From Erwinia persicina NBRC 102418 (GTDB lineage: Bacteria > Pseudomonadota > Gammaproteobacteria > Enterobacterales > Enterobacteriaceae), in contig NZ_BCTN01000001.1 in the NCBI RefSeq assembly GCF_001571305.1, positions 62,001-126,000 of the forward strand: DNA of 64,000 nt, in the 5' to 3' direction. Below, piece after piece: positions 9,845 to 16,910 of the stretch (the stretch's first letter is position 1; each line of letters opens with the position of its first letter). The notes below the pieces were generated by a model. The model had not been told where the DNA came from. It worked only from the letters and a program-made list of their open reading frames with translations, and ran no database searches. Made by a program: the position numbers and the translations under genes.

Positions 9845-10299
9845 AGTATAAGTTTCAAAAGAGGGATTTACAAATCATTACGTTGAATTTATTCTTCAAC
9901 TTAAATTGATTAATGAGAGGAGTATTGATTTGAATATGCAAAAATTGTAATTCATATTCACAGAAGTGTATTTCCAACAACATAAAAAAATTATTATGTT
10001 AATGCAATTATTGCGAGCATAACAGGAAATAAGGTATTCACTGCACCTGTTTCATCACGTGGAAGTGATAAATACTGTCATCTTAAATTATTTAACATGG
10101 TCATTGATAAAAACATGTCTGTTCCAGATAGGGGTTCCCATGATCCATTTCTCTGTTTGTTAGCCGGGTACTTTCTCAACAAGTGAAAGAGCGTGCCAAC
10201 AGTGAAATTCTCACCTGGGAGAACCAAAGTTGGAAAAGGATTATACAGTATTTTAATAAGAATTGAACAATCGTTAATATAGATGATGCAGATAAAGGG
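9845..10299. other. AT-rich divergent intergenic region with a decayed reading frame
   Basis: The stretch is strongly AT-rich. An inverted repeat TGAATATG / CATATTCA (9931-9938 and 9953-9960) could be a regulatory hairpin. Between about 10098 and 10267 the plus strand looks like a broken gene end: one frame reads HDPFLCLLAGYF and stops, and the next frame continues KERANSEILTWENQSWKRII to a stop at about 10267. The two pieces suggest one C-terminus split by a frameshift. I cannot identify its family. Confidence 0.35.
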
Positions 10300-10316
10300 C
10301 TTAACTTTTCTTAAGC
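10300..10316. promoter_or_regulatory. Inverted repeat upstream of the six-gene operon
   Basis: GCTTAA and TTAAGC arms (10300-10305 and 10311/10312-10316) flank a T-rich centre, about 65 bp upstream of the first start codon. It may be an operator for the divergent LysR protein or part of the promoter. No consensus -10/-35 pair stands out in this AT-rich DNA. Confidence 0.35.
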
Positions 10317-10380
10317 GCATTATTCATTGTCATAACCATACCCATGACTCTTTGTTAAAACTTTCATATAAGGAGATAGT

Positions 10381-11247
10381 ATGACTTCTTTTATTGAAGA
10401 ACATAAAATGACGTTGACCGATGAATTTTCTACAATTATTGGAAACTCGGTCGATGAGTTAGTTAAAAATGGTGTGTATCACATTCTTACGACTGGAGAA
10501 AAAATATCTTCCAGGGCTGGGAGCGCACTTCAGGCATATGGCGTAAACTATGTTCTGAAGAACCCACGAAATCGCTTACATCATCTTAGGGATGGGGCAG
10601 TAAAGTATCTCACCAGAGAGTTGCTAGCCTATTTTAGCGGAAAATTAAAGGCTGAGGAAGGACTGGCAAAAGCATCAAAATTCTGGATGACGCTCACTGA
10701 TGAAGATGGGAATGTAAATTCAAATTATGGATATTACGTTTTCTATGAACCGGTTGAAAATTATGGCAACCAGTATAACTGGGTTAAAACTGTATTAATA
10801 AACAACAATGATTCGAGAAGAGCGATAATCAATATAAACCAAAATTATCATAAATCTGAGACTAAAGATTTTCCGTGTACGGTAGGGATACAATTTTATA
10901 TCAAAGACAATCATCTATTTTGCGAGGTTATGTCAAGAAGCACTGATGTGATTACAGGGCTTCCTTATGACATGGGGTTCTTTTCCTTCCTGCATGAATT
11001 AATGTGGAAAGATTTGACTGAAAGTGGCATTCCAAACCTCATGTTAGGCAATACGGTTATGAAAACGACTTTTACGCAAATTTATGACAAATCGTTATCT
11101 AAAGCTAACATCGTGGCTGAAAGCACCCTGTCTGACAGGCACAGCGAGATGCCGACTATTGAGTCAGCACGAGAAACATTAGCCGACATTCTAAACGGAA
11201 GTAAAAATACTTATCTTCTTCAATGGGTCTATCAGCATGCGCAATAA
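10381..11247 (+). CDS. Thymidylate-synthase-family enzyme, predicted cytidylate (hydroxy)methylase
   Basis: The 288-residue product keeps the ThyA catalytic frame. These are Glu80 (RELLAYFSG, like E. coli Glu58), Tyr116 (NYGYY), the phosphate-binding Arg pair in NNNDSRRAII (146-147), Cys166 in DFPCTVGIQFYI, and SRSTDVITGLPYD with Arg186 and Asp189. The residue equivalent to Asn177, which selects uracil in ThyA, is Asp197. T4 dCMP hydroxymethylase has Asp there, so a cytosine nucleotide is the likely substrate. The His-x-Tyr pair that contacts the 3'-hydroxyl (GGDTHLY) is replaced (LGNTVMK, 223-228), so the sugar pocket differs. It likely uses 5,10-methylene-THF on CMP or dCMP. A good AAGGAG precedes the start. 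First gene of the operon. Confidence 0.8.
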   Translation: MTSFIEEHKMTLTDEFSTIIGNSVDELVKNGVYHILTTGEKISSRAGSALQAYGVNYVLKNPRNRLHHLRDGAVKYLTRELLAYFSGKLKAEEGLAKASKFWMTLTDEDGNVNSNYGYYVFYEPVENYGNQYNWVKTVLINNNDSRRAIININQNYHKSETKDFPCTVGIQFYIKDNHLFCEVMSRSTDVITGLPYDMGFFSFLHELMWKDLTESGIPNLMLGNTVMKTTFTQIYDKSLSKANIVAESTLSDRHSEMPTIESARETLADILNGSKNTYLLQWVYQHAQ

Positions 11248-11812
11248 ATGTGTAACGATATTACTCAGTTCTGAAAATGAAGCAAAGATTTCTTCTGTAA
11301 GGAAAGTCTGCACTGAGCTCTTCCCGAATTTCAGTCTATATCATTACAATGTCACATCGGGGATAAGTGAAACACCTGAAGATGATGATGAAGCAATAAA
11401 AGGATGCCATAACCGCATTGAAAAGTTAGAAAAAGAAATATCCTCAATACATGCTGATTATATCATAGCCCTTGAAGGCCTTGTTAATAAAAGTAAATTT
11501 GGTGCTTTTGTTTATGGATGGGCCGTTATAAAAGAGACAGCGGCAAAAAAATATCATTATGGCTGCAGCGGGAAAGTGATGCTTCCTTCTGATATTACCT
11601 CGAAACTCTTAAAAAGCGTAAAACTGTCAGACCTGGTTCTGGATTTATATCCACAGTACAGTGATGATGATTTGAAAAAGATGGGCACGAACGGAGTACT
11701 GACTCGCGGTCTTTATACACGAGTTCAAGAGTTTGAGACTGCACTGAAATGCGCATTTGGTTCTCTTGTTGTACAAAGAGGGGAGCAATATGGTCAAGCT
11801 GATAATTTTTGA
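11237..11812 (+). CDS. DUF84 (YjjX-like) non-canonical NTP pyrophosphatase
   Basis: The 191-residue product matches the inosine/xanthosine triphosphatase family. It has SSENEAKISSVRKV near the start (nucleotide binding), SGISETPEDDDEAIKGCHNR, Glu80 in IIALEGLV as probable metal ligand, and the C-terminal GTNGVLTRGLYTRVQEFETAL. Family members hydrolyse abnormal purine NTPs to NMP plus pyrophosphate. In this operon the likely jobs are supplying an NMP substrate or clearing a toxic modified NTP. It overlaps the upstream gene by 11 bp and the next by 23 bp. It is far diverged from housekeeping YjjX. Confidence 0.8.
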   Translation: MRNKCVTILLSSENEAKISSVRKVCTELFPNFSLYHYNVTSGISETPEDDDEAIKGCHNRIEKLEKEISSIHADYIIALEGLVNKSKFGAFVYGWAVIKETAAKKYHYGCSGKVMLPSDITSKLLKSVKLSDLVLDLYPQYSDDDLKKMGTNGVLTRGLYTRVQEFETALKCAFGSLVVQRGEQYGQADNF

Positions 11813-12479
11813 CATTGATGACACTCTTCTGGATCACCGCACCGGGGCCAGGGAAGCGATGTCTGCGTTAAAGCAACAATTAGTTCAGCTTAATTATATC
11901 GATGAGGAATATGATTTTAGCATATTCCTTAATGGCTACGAGAAGCGTAACCATACGCTATGGTCTCAATTTGAAATCGGCAAGATAGCGATAGCCGATA
12001 TAATGAAAAAAAGGTTTGATTATGTATTTGATTGGTTTGAAATCAGGAGGCATCATAAGATAGCCTTTAAAGAGATCTTTTGGGAAAATTACATATCTAA
12101 TTGTCATTTAACACATGACTGGATTTCTCTATTACAACAACTTCATTCTGATTTTCATTTAATCATTTGCAGCAATGGAATGAAAGAAATTCAGCTAAAA
12201 AAACTTGAAAAAAATAAAATATCACCATTTTTTGATAGATTCTATTTTGGTGATGCACATCCAAACTGTAAGCCGAACACTGATTTTTTCGGGAGGATAC
12301 TTGAAGACTTTCAGCTTAAGCCGGAACACGCCATCATGGTGGGAGATAGTTTAATGAATGATGTTCTTCCCTGTCAGAAACTGGGAATAAATACCTTAAA
12401 GTATGATGGGGAAGCGTCATTCCAGGTAATATATAAAGAATTGATGGAGTTAAAAAATGGATCAAAATATTTTATTTAA
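11790..12479 (+). CDS. HAD-family phosphatase, YjjG-like nucleotidase
   Basis: The 229-residue product has all four HAD motifs: DIDDTLLD (Asp8 nucleophile, Asp10 acid/base), Ser128 in ICSNG, Lys161 in NCKPN, and GDSLMND (Asp186, Asp191). A helical cap lies between motifs I and II. The closest described pattern is YjjG, a pyrimidine 5'-nucleotidase with a preference for non-canonical nucleotides. Here it would remove the 5'-phosphate from the modified nucleotide before export. I start at 11790 because AGAGGGGAG lies just upstream; a TTG/GTG extension to 11757 would add 11 unsupported residues. It overlaps both neighbours. Confidence 0.8.
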   Translation: MVKLIIFDIDDTLLDHRTGAREAMSALKQQLVQLNYIDEEYDFSIFLNGYEKRNHTLWSQFEIGKIAIADIMKKRFDYVFDWFEIRRHHKIAFKEIFWENYISNCHLTHDWISLLQQLHSDFHLIICSNGMKEIQLKKLEKNKISPFFDRFYFGDAHPNCKPNTDFFGRILEDFQLKPEHAIMVGDSLMNDVLPCQKLGINTLKYDGEASFQVIYKELMELKNGSKYFI

Positions 12480-13743
12480 AAACATCACCTATCTTGATTC
12501 CAATTCTATGCGTCTATTCAAAGGTGATATGCGAGTCTCTGCGGGTTATATCACTGAACTCGATAATAAAATTGCAGAAAAAAATGATGAAATAATCATA
12601 CCATCCTGTGATTTCATCGTTTTACCTGGAATGATTAATGCCCATCTCCATCCAAGTAAAGAGATATATGGTGGCATGCTGGACTGTTCACCGATTGATG
12701 TTGTGCTTGACTCCGTGCACAAAAATAACAGTCTTGAAGATGCAGAGGGGCAATATGTCGCATCGCTGAAGTCAATGATGTCAGCCTTACAAAAAGGGGT
12801 GACAACGTTTGGTTTATTCACCAGCAGAATTGAGAGTGATGTCCGGGCTGCTCAAAAAATTGGGGTGCGTGCCGTCGTCAACTACTGTCAGAATAACCAA
12901 TGGATAGGTAGTGGTCAAAGTCCTGAAAGTAAAAGTAGTGAGGAGGTTATTCATCAGTTTTTTGAGATAGAGGAAAAATACAAATCAAATCTTATTGTTG
13001 TTTGCCCGGCGACGGCATCTGAATTATCTGCTGATAATGATCTGATGATAAAATTACATCATATCGCCAAACAATTTAATACTAAATTTTTTGTTCACAT
13101 GCACGAAGGTGAGCATCAAGTCATCTCACATCATAAAGTATATGGCATGAGTGGTATAGAACGACTGGCGAAACTCAACATATTAGATAATCACACGACG
13201 CTTATTCATAGCTGCCATTTATCAGAAAAGGATAAAAACTTACTCCTCCTTGGTGGTTGTAATATCATTCATTGCCCCGTCAGCAATAGTTTTGTTGGTG
13301 CTGGAACACTACCATTGAAAGATCTCTCATCAATGACGGTTGGATTAGGGACTGATGCCGCAATGGTGAATCCAGTCAATGATATAACTTTTGATGCGCT
13401 TATGTCCCTTTATCATCATGGCGACAACAACTTTGCTAAAAAGGTCAGCGCTACTTATATTTTAAAATCACTTACCGAAGGTGGCGCACATTCGTTAGGG
13501 CTCTCTCAAACCGGTAGGATAGAAAGGGGATTTAAAGCTGACCTAATATTCTATGATAAGAAATCAATAGATACAGGATATATAAATACCCCTGTATCAA
13601 TATTGAAAATGTTAAATCAGGAATCACCCTGCAAGGTTATGATTAATGGAAAAACCATTATCGATGGTAAAAAACTCTTAGATTCAACATTACTTGATAA
13701 TGATAGTCAGTATTCTGCCATGAGAGAGATGATTAACGTATGA
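12457..13743 (+). CDS. Metal-dependent amidohydrolase (nucleobase/nucleoside deaminase type)
   Basis: The 428-residue TIM-barrel hydrolase belongs to the TRZ/ATZ–cytosine/guanine/SAH deaminase superfamily. It has the HxH metal pair (NAHLH, His63 and His65), His216 and Glu219 in HMHEGEH, His251/254 in IHSCHL, and Asp300 in GLGTDAAM. The beta-sandwich ends wrap the barrel, as seen in FIVLPGMIN and GFKADLIFYD. Members deaminate heterocyclic amines or hydrolyse cyclic amides. The substrate here could be the aminopyrimidine made upstream, but the sequence alone does not decide. The gene overlaps the HAD gene by 23 bp and the next gene by four. Confidence 0.8.
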   Translation: MDQNILFKNITYLDSNSMRLFKGDMRVSAGYITELDNKIAEKNDEIIIPSCDFIVLPGMINAHLHPSKEIYGGMLDCSPIDVVLDSVHKNNSLEDAEGQYVASLKSMMSALQKGVTTFGLFTSRIESDVRAAQKIGVRAVVNYCQNNQWIGSGQSPESKSSEEVIHQFFEIEEKYKSNLIVVCPATASELSADNDLMIKLHHIAKQFNTKFFVHMHEGEHQVISHHKVYGMSGIERLAKLNILDNHTTLIHSCHLSEKDKNLLLLGGCNIIHCPVSNSFVGAGTLPLKDLSSMTVGLGTDAAMVNPVNDITFDALMSLYHHGDNNFAKKVSATYILKSLTEGGAHSLGLSQTGRIERGFKADLIFYDKKSIDTGYINTPVSILKMLNQESPCKVMINGKTIIDGKKLLDSTLLDNDSQYSAMREMINV

Positions 13744-14357
13744 AAAAAGTTGCTTTCTTATTTTCAGGTCGTGGCACCTTAATAACAGCAGTGCAAGATG
13801 CTGTTGCCGATGCTTGCGAACCTGCACAGTTGAGCCTTGTTCTGACCAATAACCGTGATTTTGAAGCCGGCAAAAACCCTGCTTTTTCCGGGATTTCAGT
13901 CATAAAAGTAAATCATCAGGACTATGAGGACAGAGACTCTTTTGAGAAAAAAATAGCCACCTATCTAAATGAAATTAACGTTGATTTGGTCATCTTAGGC
14001 GGGTTCAGGCGGATTTTCTCATCCAGCTTTGTTCACCTGTTCGGCCATAAAACAATGAATACACATCCGTCAATACTCCCTGCGTTCCCTGGGGATAAAG
14101 CTCAATTAAGGGCAATTACCCAAGGTGTGAAAATTTCAGGGGCAACATTGCACTTCATAAATGATGAGGTTGATGCAGGGCCTATTATAGATCAGGAACC
14201 CGTAAGGATCGCAAACGGCATGACTGAAAACGCGCTGAAAGAAGCTATTTTACTGGCAGAGAAAAAGATGATCTATCGTGCAGTTCGTGCATTTATTGAA
14301 GGGCGAATAACGCTTGACGGTGATAAGGTCATTTATGAGGAGGATATCTATGTATAA
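13740..14357 (+). CDS. PurN-like formyltransferase
   Basis: The 205-residue protein has the N10-formyl-THF-dependent formyltransferase fold of GAR transformylase (PurN). The catalytic trio maps to Asn107 and His109 (NTHPSILP) and Asp145 (NDEVDAGPII). The N-terminal FLFSGRGT corresponds to the phosphate-binding loop of PurN (VLISGNGS). It is unlikely to be the housekeeping PurN because it is divergent and sits in this accessory operon. It should formylate an amine on the pathway intermediate, the second folate-dependent one-carbon step in the same operon. ATGA overlap with the preceding gene. Confidence 0.78.
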   Translation: MKKVAFLFSGRGTLITAVQDAVADACEPAQLSLVLTNNRDFEAGKNPAFSGISVIKVNHQDYEDRDSFEKKIATYLNEINVDLVILGGFRRIFSSSFVHLFGHKTMNTHPSILPAFPGDKAQLRAITQGVKISGATLHFINDEVDAGPIIDQEPVRIANGMTENALKEAILLAEKKMIYRAVRAFIEGRITLDGDKVIYEEDIYV

Positions 14358-15558
14358 GATAAAAAATAATATTTTTGCTGCAAGCTGCGTTGCGAGCATC
14401 CTTTTTATCGCCATAACAACGCTTGGGTTATCCTTAGCGACATTACCTTTGTATATTAGCGAATCCCTGGGCTATTCAGCTTTTTATGTTGGGCTTGTTG
14501 TCGCCGCTGAATCATTGTCCACCTTATTTTCACGAGCAGCCGCAGGAAGATATTCTGACAATCATGGCCCACAAAAAGGTATGGTATTGGGACTGTCACT
14601 CACTTTGCTCGCGGGACTCTTTTGTTTATTTTCTTTCAGTTTTATCGACTCCGCTATAGTGGCATACTCCGTCATTATCTTTTCGCGAGTGTTGATGGGC
14701 ATTGGCGAGAGTTTAATTTTTACTTGCAGTGGTACATGGCCTATTGGACTCGTCGGCCGAGAGCATGCCGGGAAAATTATGTCCTGGGTGGGAATTGCCA
14801 TGTTCCTGGGTTTAGCGTTAGGTAATTACGCGGGAACATGGTCATATTATCATTCCGGAATTATCATCTCTGCTACTGCTATGGCTGTTCTCCCTGCGCT
14901 GGGTTTTTTGCTGGTAGCTATCGTTAAACCTGTTGCTATTCATCCAGAAAAAAACAAAGCGAAACTTTCCTATGCGATCCACAGAATATGGAAAGCAGGG
15001 TCGGGCTTTTCACTGGCTAATATAGGTTATGCCACTATTACGACGTTTCTGGTCCTGTATTTTAATCAGAATAACTGGGGAGGACAGGCAGCTTTAGCCT
15101 TGTCCTTATTTGGCATGGGATATGTTGTTTCAAGGCTGACACTGGGTTGGAAAGCGGATAGCTCAGGTTTAAAATTAACACTATTTTCAATAGCTATTGA
15201 AGCCAGCGGATTGCTATTAATTGCTTTTTCGTCTCATCCGTACGTAGCCATGATGGGCTCGTTCCTGACAGGATTCGGTCTTTCAATGATTTATCCTTTG
15301 CTTGCCCTTCCGGCATTAAAAAGTATGCCAGATGAGAATATTGGTCTGGCGCTGAGTACCTATGAGTCTTGCTTTGATATAGGACTATTGGTTGCAGGTC
15401 TGGCAGGGGGTGGGATCGTTTCGCTATTTGGATATCCCGCCGTTTTCATCTTTGCATTTTTATGCTGTTTGTTAGCTTCTATTTCATCGATATTAGCTTA
15501 CAAGCAAATATCCAACGGCGATCCCAAACTTATGCGTGAAAAGGCCTCTCTTAACTGA
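14350..15558 (+). CDS. MFS transporter, predicted exporter of the cluster product
   Basis: The 402-residue product has about 12 membrane segments. The loop 2-3 motif of the major facilitator superfamily is visible as RAAAGRYSDNHGPQKGM, with a related RLTLGWKADSSGLK after helix 8. The start at 14350 has GAGGAGGA upstream and overlaps the formyltransferase gene by eight bases. As last gene of an operon with no importer-linked catabolic kinase or aldolase, it most likely exports the product and gives self-resistance; uptake cannot be excluded. No clear terminator follows. Confidence 0.82.
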   Translation: MYKIKNNIFAASCVASILFIAITTLGLSLATLPLYISESLGYSAFYVGLVVAAESLSTLFSRAAAGRYSDNHGPQKGMVLGLSLTLLAGLFCLFSFSFIDSAIVAYSVIIFSRVLMGIGESLIFTCSGTWPIGLVGREHAGKIMSWVGIAMFLGLALGNYAGTWSYYHSGIIISATAMAVLPALGFLLVAIVKPVAIHPEKNKAKLSYAIHRIWKAGSGFSLANIGYATITTFLVLYFNQNNWGGQAALALSLFGMGYVVSRLTLGWKADSSGLKLTLFSIAIEASGLLLIAFSSHPYVAMMGSFLTGFGLSMIYPLLALPALKSMPDENIGLALSTYESCFDIGLLVAGLAGGGIVSLFGYPAVFIFAFLCCLLASISSILAYKQISNGDPKLMREKASLN

Positions 15559-15774
15559 AAACAGAGGGATTGCTCAGTTCAGCATGACGCGGGTCTGCAG
15601 GATGATTGACCCGAGCGTAAGGCCTCGACTGCATTGACTCAAGGCGATCTACGCATAAAGTTGATTTGATATAATTCTGTTTTCTGGACGGTTAAATGAC
15701 CAGAGGAAGCGTTATTGCGGTCAATCCTGTGTCTGCTCGTTGAGGGTGATCATTGCTGTACCGTGCGGCGGCTA
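15559..15774. other. Non-coding region after the MFS gene
   Basis: No gene or strong terminator is visible; a weak CCTCT/AGAGG pairing at the end of the MFS gene lacks a T-run. This region leads into the mosaic scar at 15781-16015. Confidence 0.3.
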
Positions 15775-15780
15775 AAATAT

Positions 15781-16015
15781 CCTGTCACCCATTTCAGGCT
15801 TCCATCAGTCTGCCAGTTCGCCTATGCGGATCGCGAAATCGACAGACAGTGAACCCCGCAGCACCCCGCCCGGCTGTTCAGGCATCTCGCCCAGCTACTC
15901 AGCACCAGCCGGGTCTCATCGACGACAGGTTTGCTTTGCGCACACTAAATCACGCGATGGATGCGTCATCAGCAGCTTATTCCCTTAGACGCAGAGGCAG
16001 GATGACGCGATGTTG
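15781..16015. pseudogene. Decayed, internally deleted copy of the 22.1-24.2 kb LysR/NmrA locus
   Basis: Four consecutive pieces match the intact locus in the same order and orientation. They are 15781-15812 with 22112-22144 (3' end of the LysR gene), 15811-15836 with 22561-22586, 15834-15942 with 22701-22810 (its middle), and 15952-16015 with about 24087-24160 (3' end of the NmrA-like gene). Matches are strong but carry scattered substitutions and single-base indels. About 420, 115 and 1,275 bases are missing between the pieces. No frame survives. Confidence 0.75.
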
Positions 16016-16175
16016 TGCCCTCATGTGAGGATAATGACACGCGTCACCCGCTCTCAGCCGTTGCCCTGACAGACGGTCAACGACAGTGGGTACCGATTTG
16101 ATATTTTACTGGGCCCTCTTTGCTCTTTTGTAGCATGAAAAAAATGCACGCTGCATCAGCTCGCGGGCCGGGCCG

Positions 16176-16562
16176 TTATTCGGGCATGACGTGGGTATGG
16201 TAAATCTTACTGACCACGATCCAGCGACCGTTCACCTTCAGAAGATTGAAAAAGTCAGTGAAGCGAAAGCCTGAAATGTCGTCAGTGTCGATGCGGGCAC
16301 TGGCAGCGGTACCTACGATATCCACACGTACAATGGCCGCTTTAGCCTCCGGTGAAGGACGGAAGGCGGTGTCGATGGTGTCAAACAGTCCCTGAATCGG
16401 GCCTCCGCTGAGATTGCCGTCCCCGTCAACACCGAAAATAGTCGCTTTATCGCTGAACGCGGGCTTCATCAGTTCACTCTTCGCCTGCTTACCGCCTTCG
16501 TTGTACTGATTAAGCACGTTCACGATGGCGTTATAGTCCTGCACGTAGGTTGTGTCGCTCAT
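16176..16562 (-). CDS. NTF2-like / lumazine-binding-like small protein
   Basis: The 128-residue product has the layout of an NTF2-like cone fold: an N-terminal helix YNAIVNVLNQYNEGG, KATIFGVDGDGNLSGGPIQGLFDTID, then beta strands VRVDIVGTAASARIDTDD, FTDFFNLLKVNGRWIVVSKIYHTH. It resembles the putative lumazine-binding (SnoaL-like) family common beside redox genes. No catalytic residues can be assigned. GGAGAC precedes the ATG. Its upstream region has a perfect ATAGTGATCACTAT palindrome (16694-16707). Confidence 0.65.
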   Translation of the reverse strand: MSDTTYVQDYNAIVNVLNQYNEGGKQAKSELMKPAFSDKATIFGVDGDGNLSGGPIQGLFDTIDTAFRPSPEAKAAIVRVDIVGTAASARIDTDDISGFRFTDFFNLLKVNGRWIVVSKIYHTHVMPE

Positions 16563-16910
16563 TTTTTGTCTCCGTTATCGTAAATCGGGTATCCGTTCAG
16601 ATGCCCGCTACAGCCTGAAGATAAAGACGAAGAGAAAAGATTCGTCATTATCCGCCTAATTACGTAGTACTCACTAAGTAATGCCACCATTGTATAGTGA
16701 TCACTATGCAATCCGTCAAGACAATCATTAAACCCACGCATGAAAATCGCGAATGCCACGCAACCCTGAAGAACGTGAAGAGAGACCGCGCAGCTTCGAC
16801 CGTGTCGACAGGACATTATCAGGCGGCCCCTATTGCGCAAAACCTGAACGCACGAAATGTCACTCAAAAAAATAGACGACCGGTCAGTTTTTCACTAGAG
16901 TACCCGGACT
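16563..16910. other. Divergent intergenic region between the NTF2-like gene and nemR-type gene
   Basis: A perfect 14-bp palindrome ATAGTGATCACTAT lies at 16694-16707, with a looser relative near 16665-16682 (TAGTACTCACTAAGTA). Both look like operators for the NTF2-like gene. A 40-codon frame (16753-16875) has no recognisable product. The nemR-type operator is listed separately. Confidence 0.4.
16873..16886. promoter_or_regulatory. NemR-type operator, copy 1
   Basis: TAGACGACCGGTCA, with the palindromic core GACCGGTC, lies 24 bp upstream of the TetR/NemR-like gene. The identical 14-mer recurs at 17514-17527 in front of the OYE gene. A shared element in front of both genes argues that the regulator controls itself and the reductase. 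Confidence 0.65.

Noticed and set aside
10078..10320. 80-codon minus-strand frame between the LysR gene and the operon
   Set aside because: No start context or recognisable product; it lies opposite the decayed plus-strand fragment.
10381..11247. Housekeeping thymidylate synthase (thyA)
   Set aside because: The uracil-selecting Asn is Asp and the ribose-contacting His/Tyr are missing; it lies in an accessory, AT-rich operon.
10381..14357. Phage DNA-hypermodification module (dCMP hydroxymethylase plus NTPase)
   Set aside because: No phage structural, replication or lysis genes lie nearby, and the operon ends in an MFS exporter, which suits a small secreted product better. A distant phage origin of the first gene stays possible.
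10381..15558. 6-thioguanine, pantocin, andrimid or phosphonate type cluster known from Erwinia/Pantoea
   Set aside because: None of the hallmark enzymes (sulfur transfer, NRPS/PKS, RiPP or PEP mutase) is present.
15660..15760. Possible second copy of the tRNA-Asn 3' end (CCAGAGGAAGC near 15700)
   Set aside because: Only about ten bases match, with an extra base; not enough for an attachment site.
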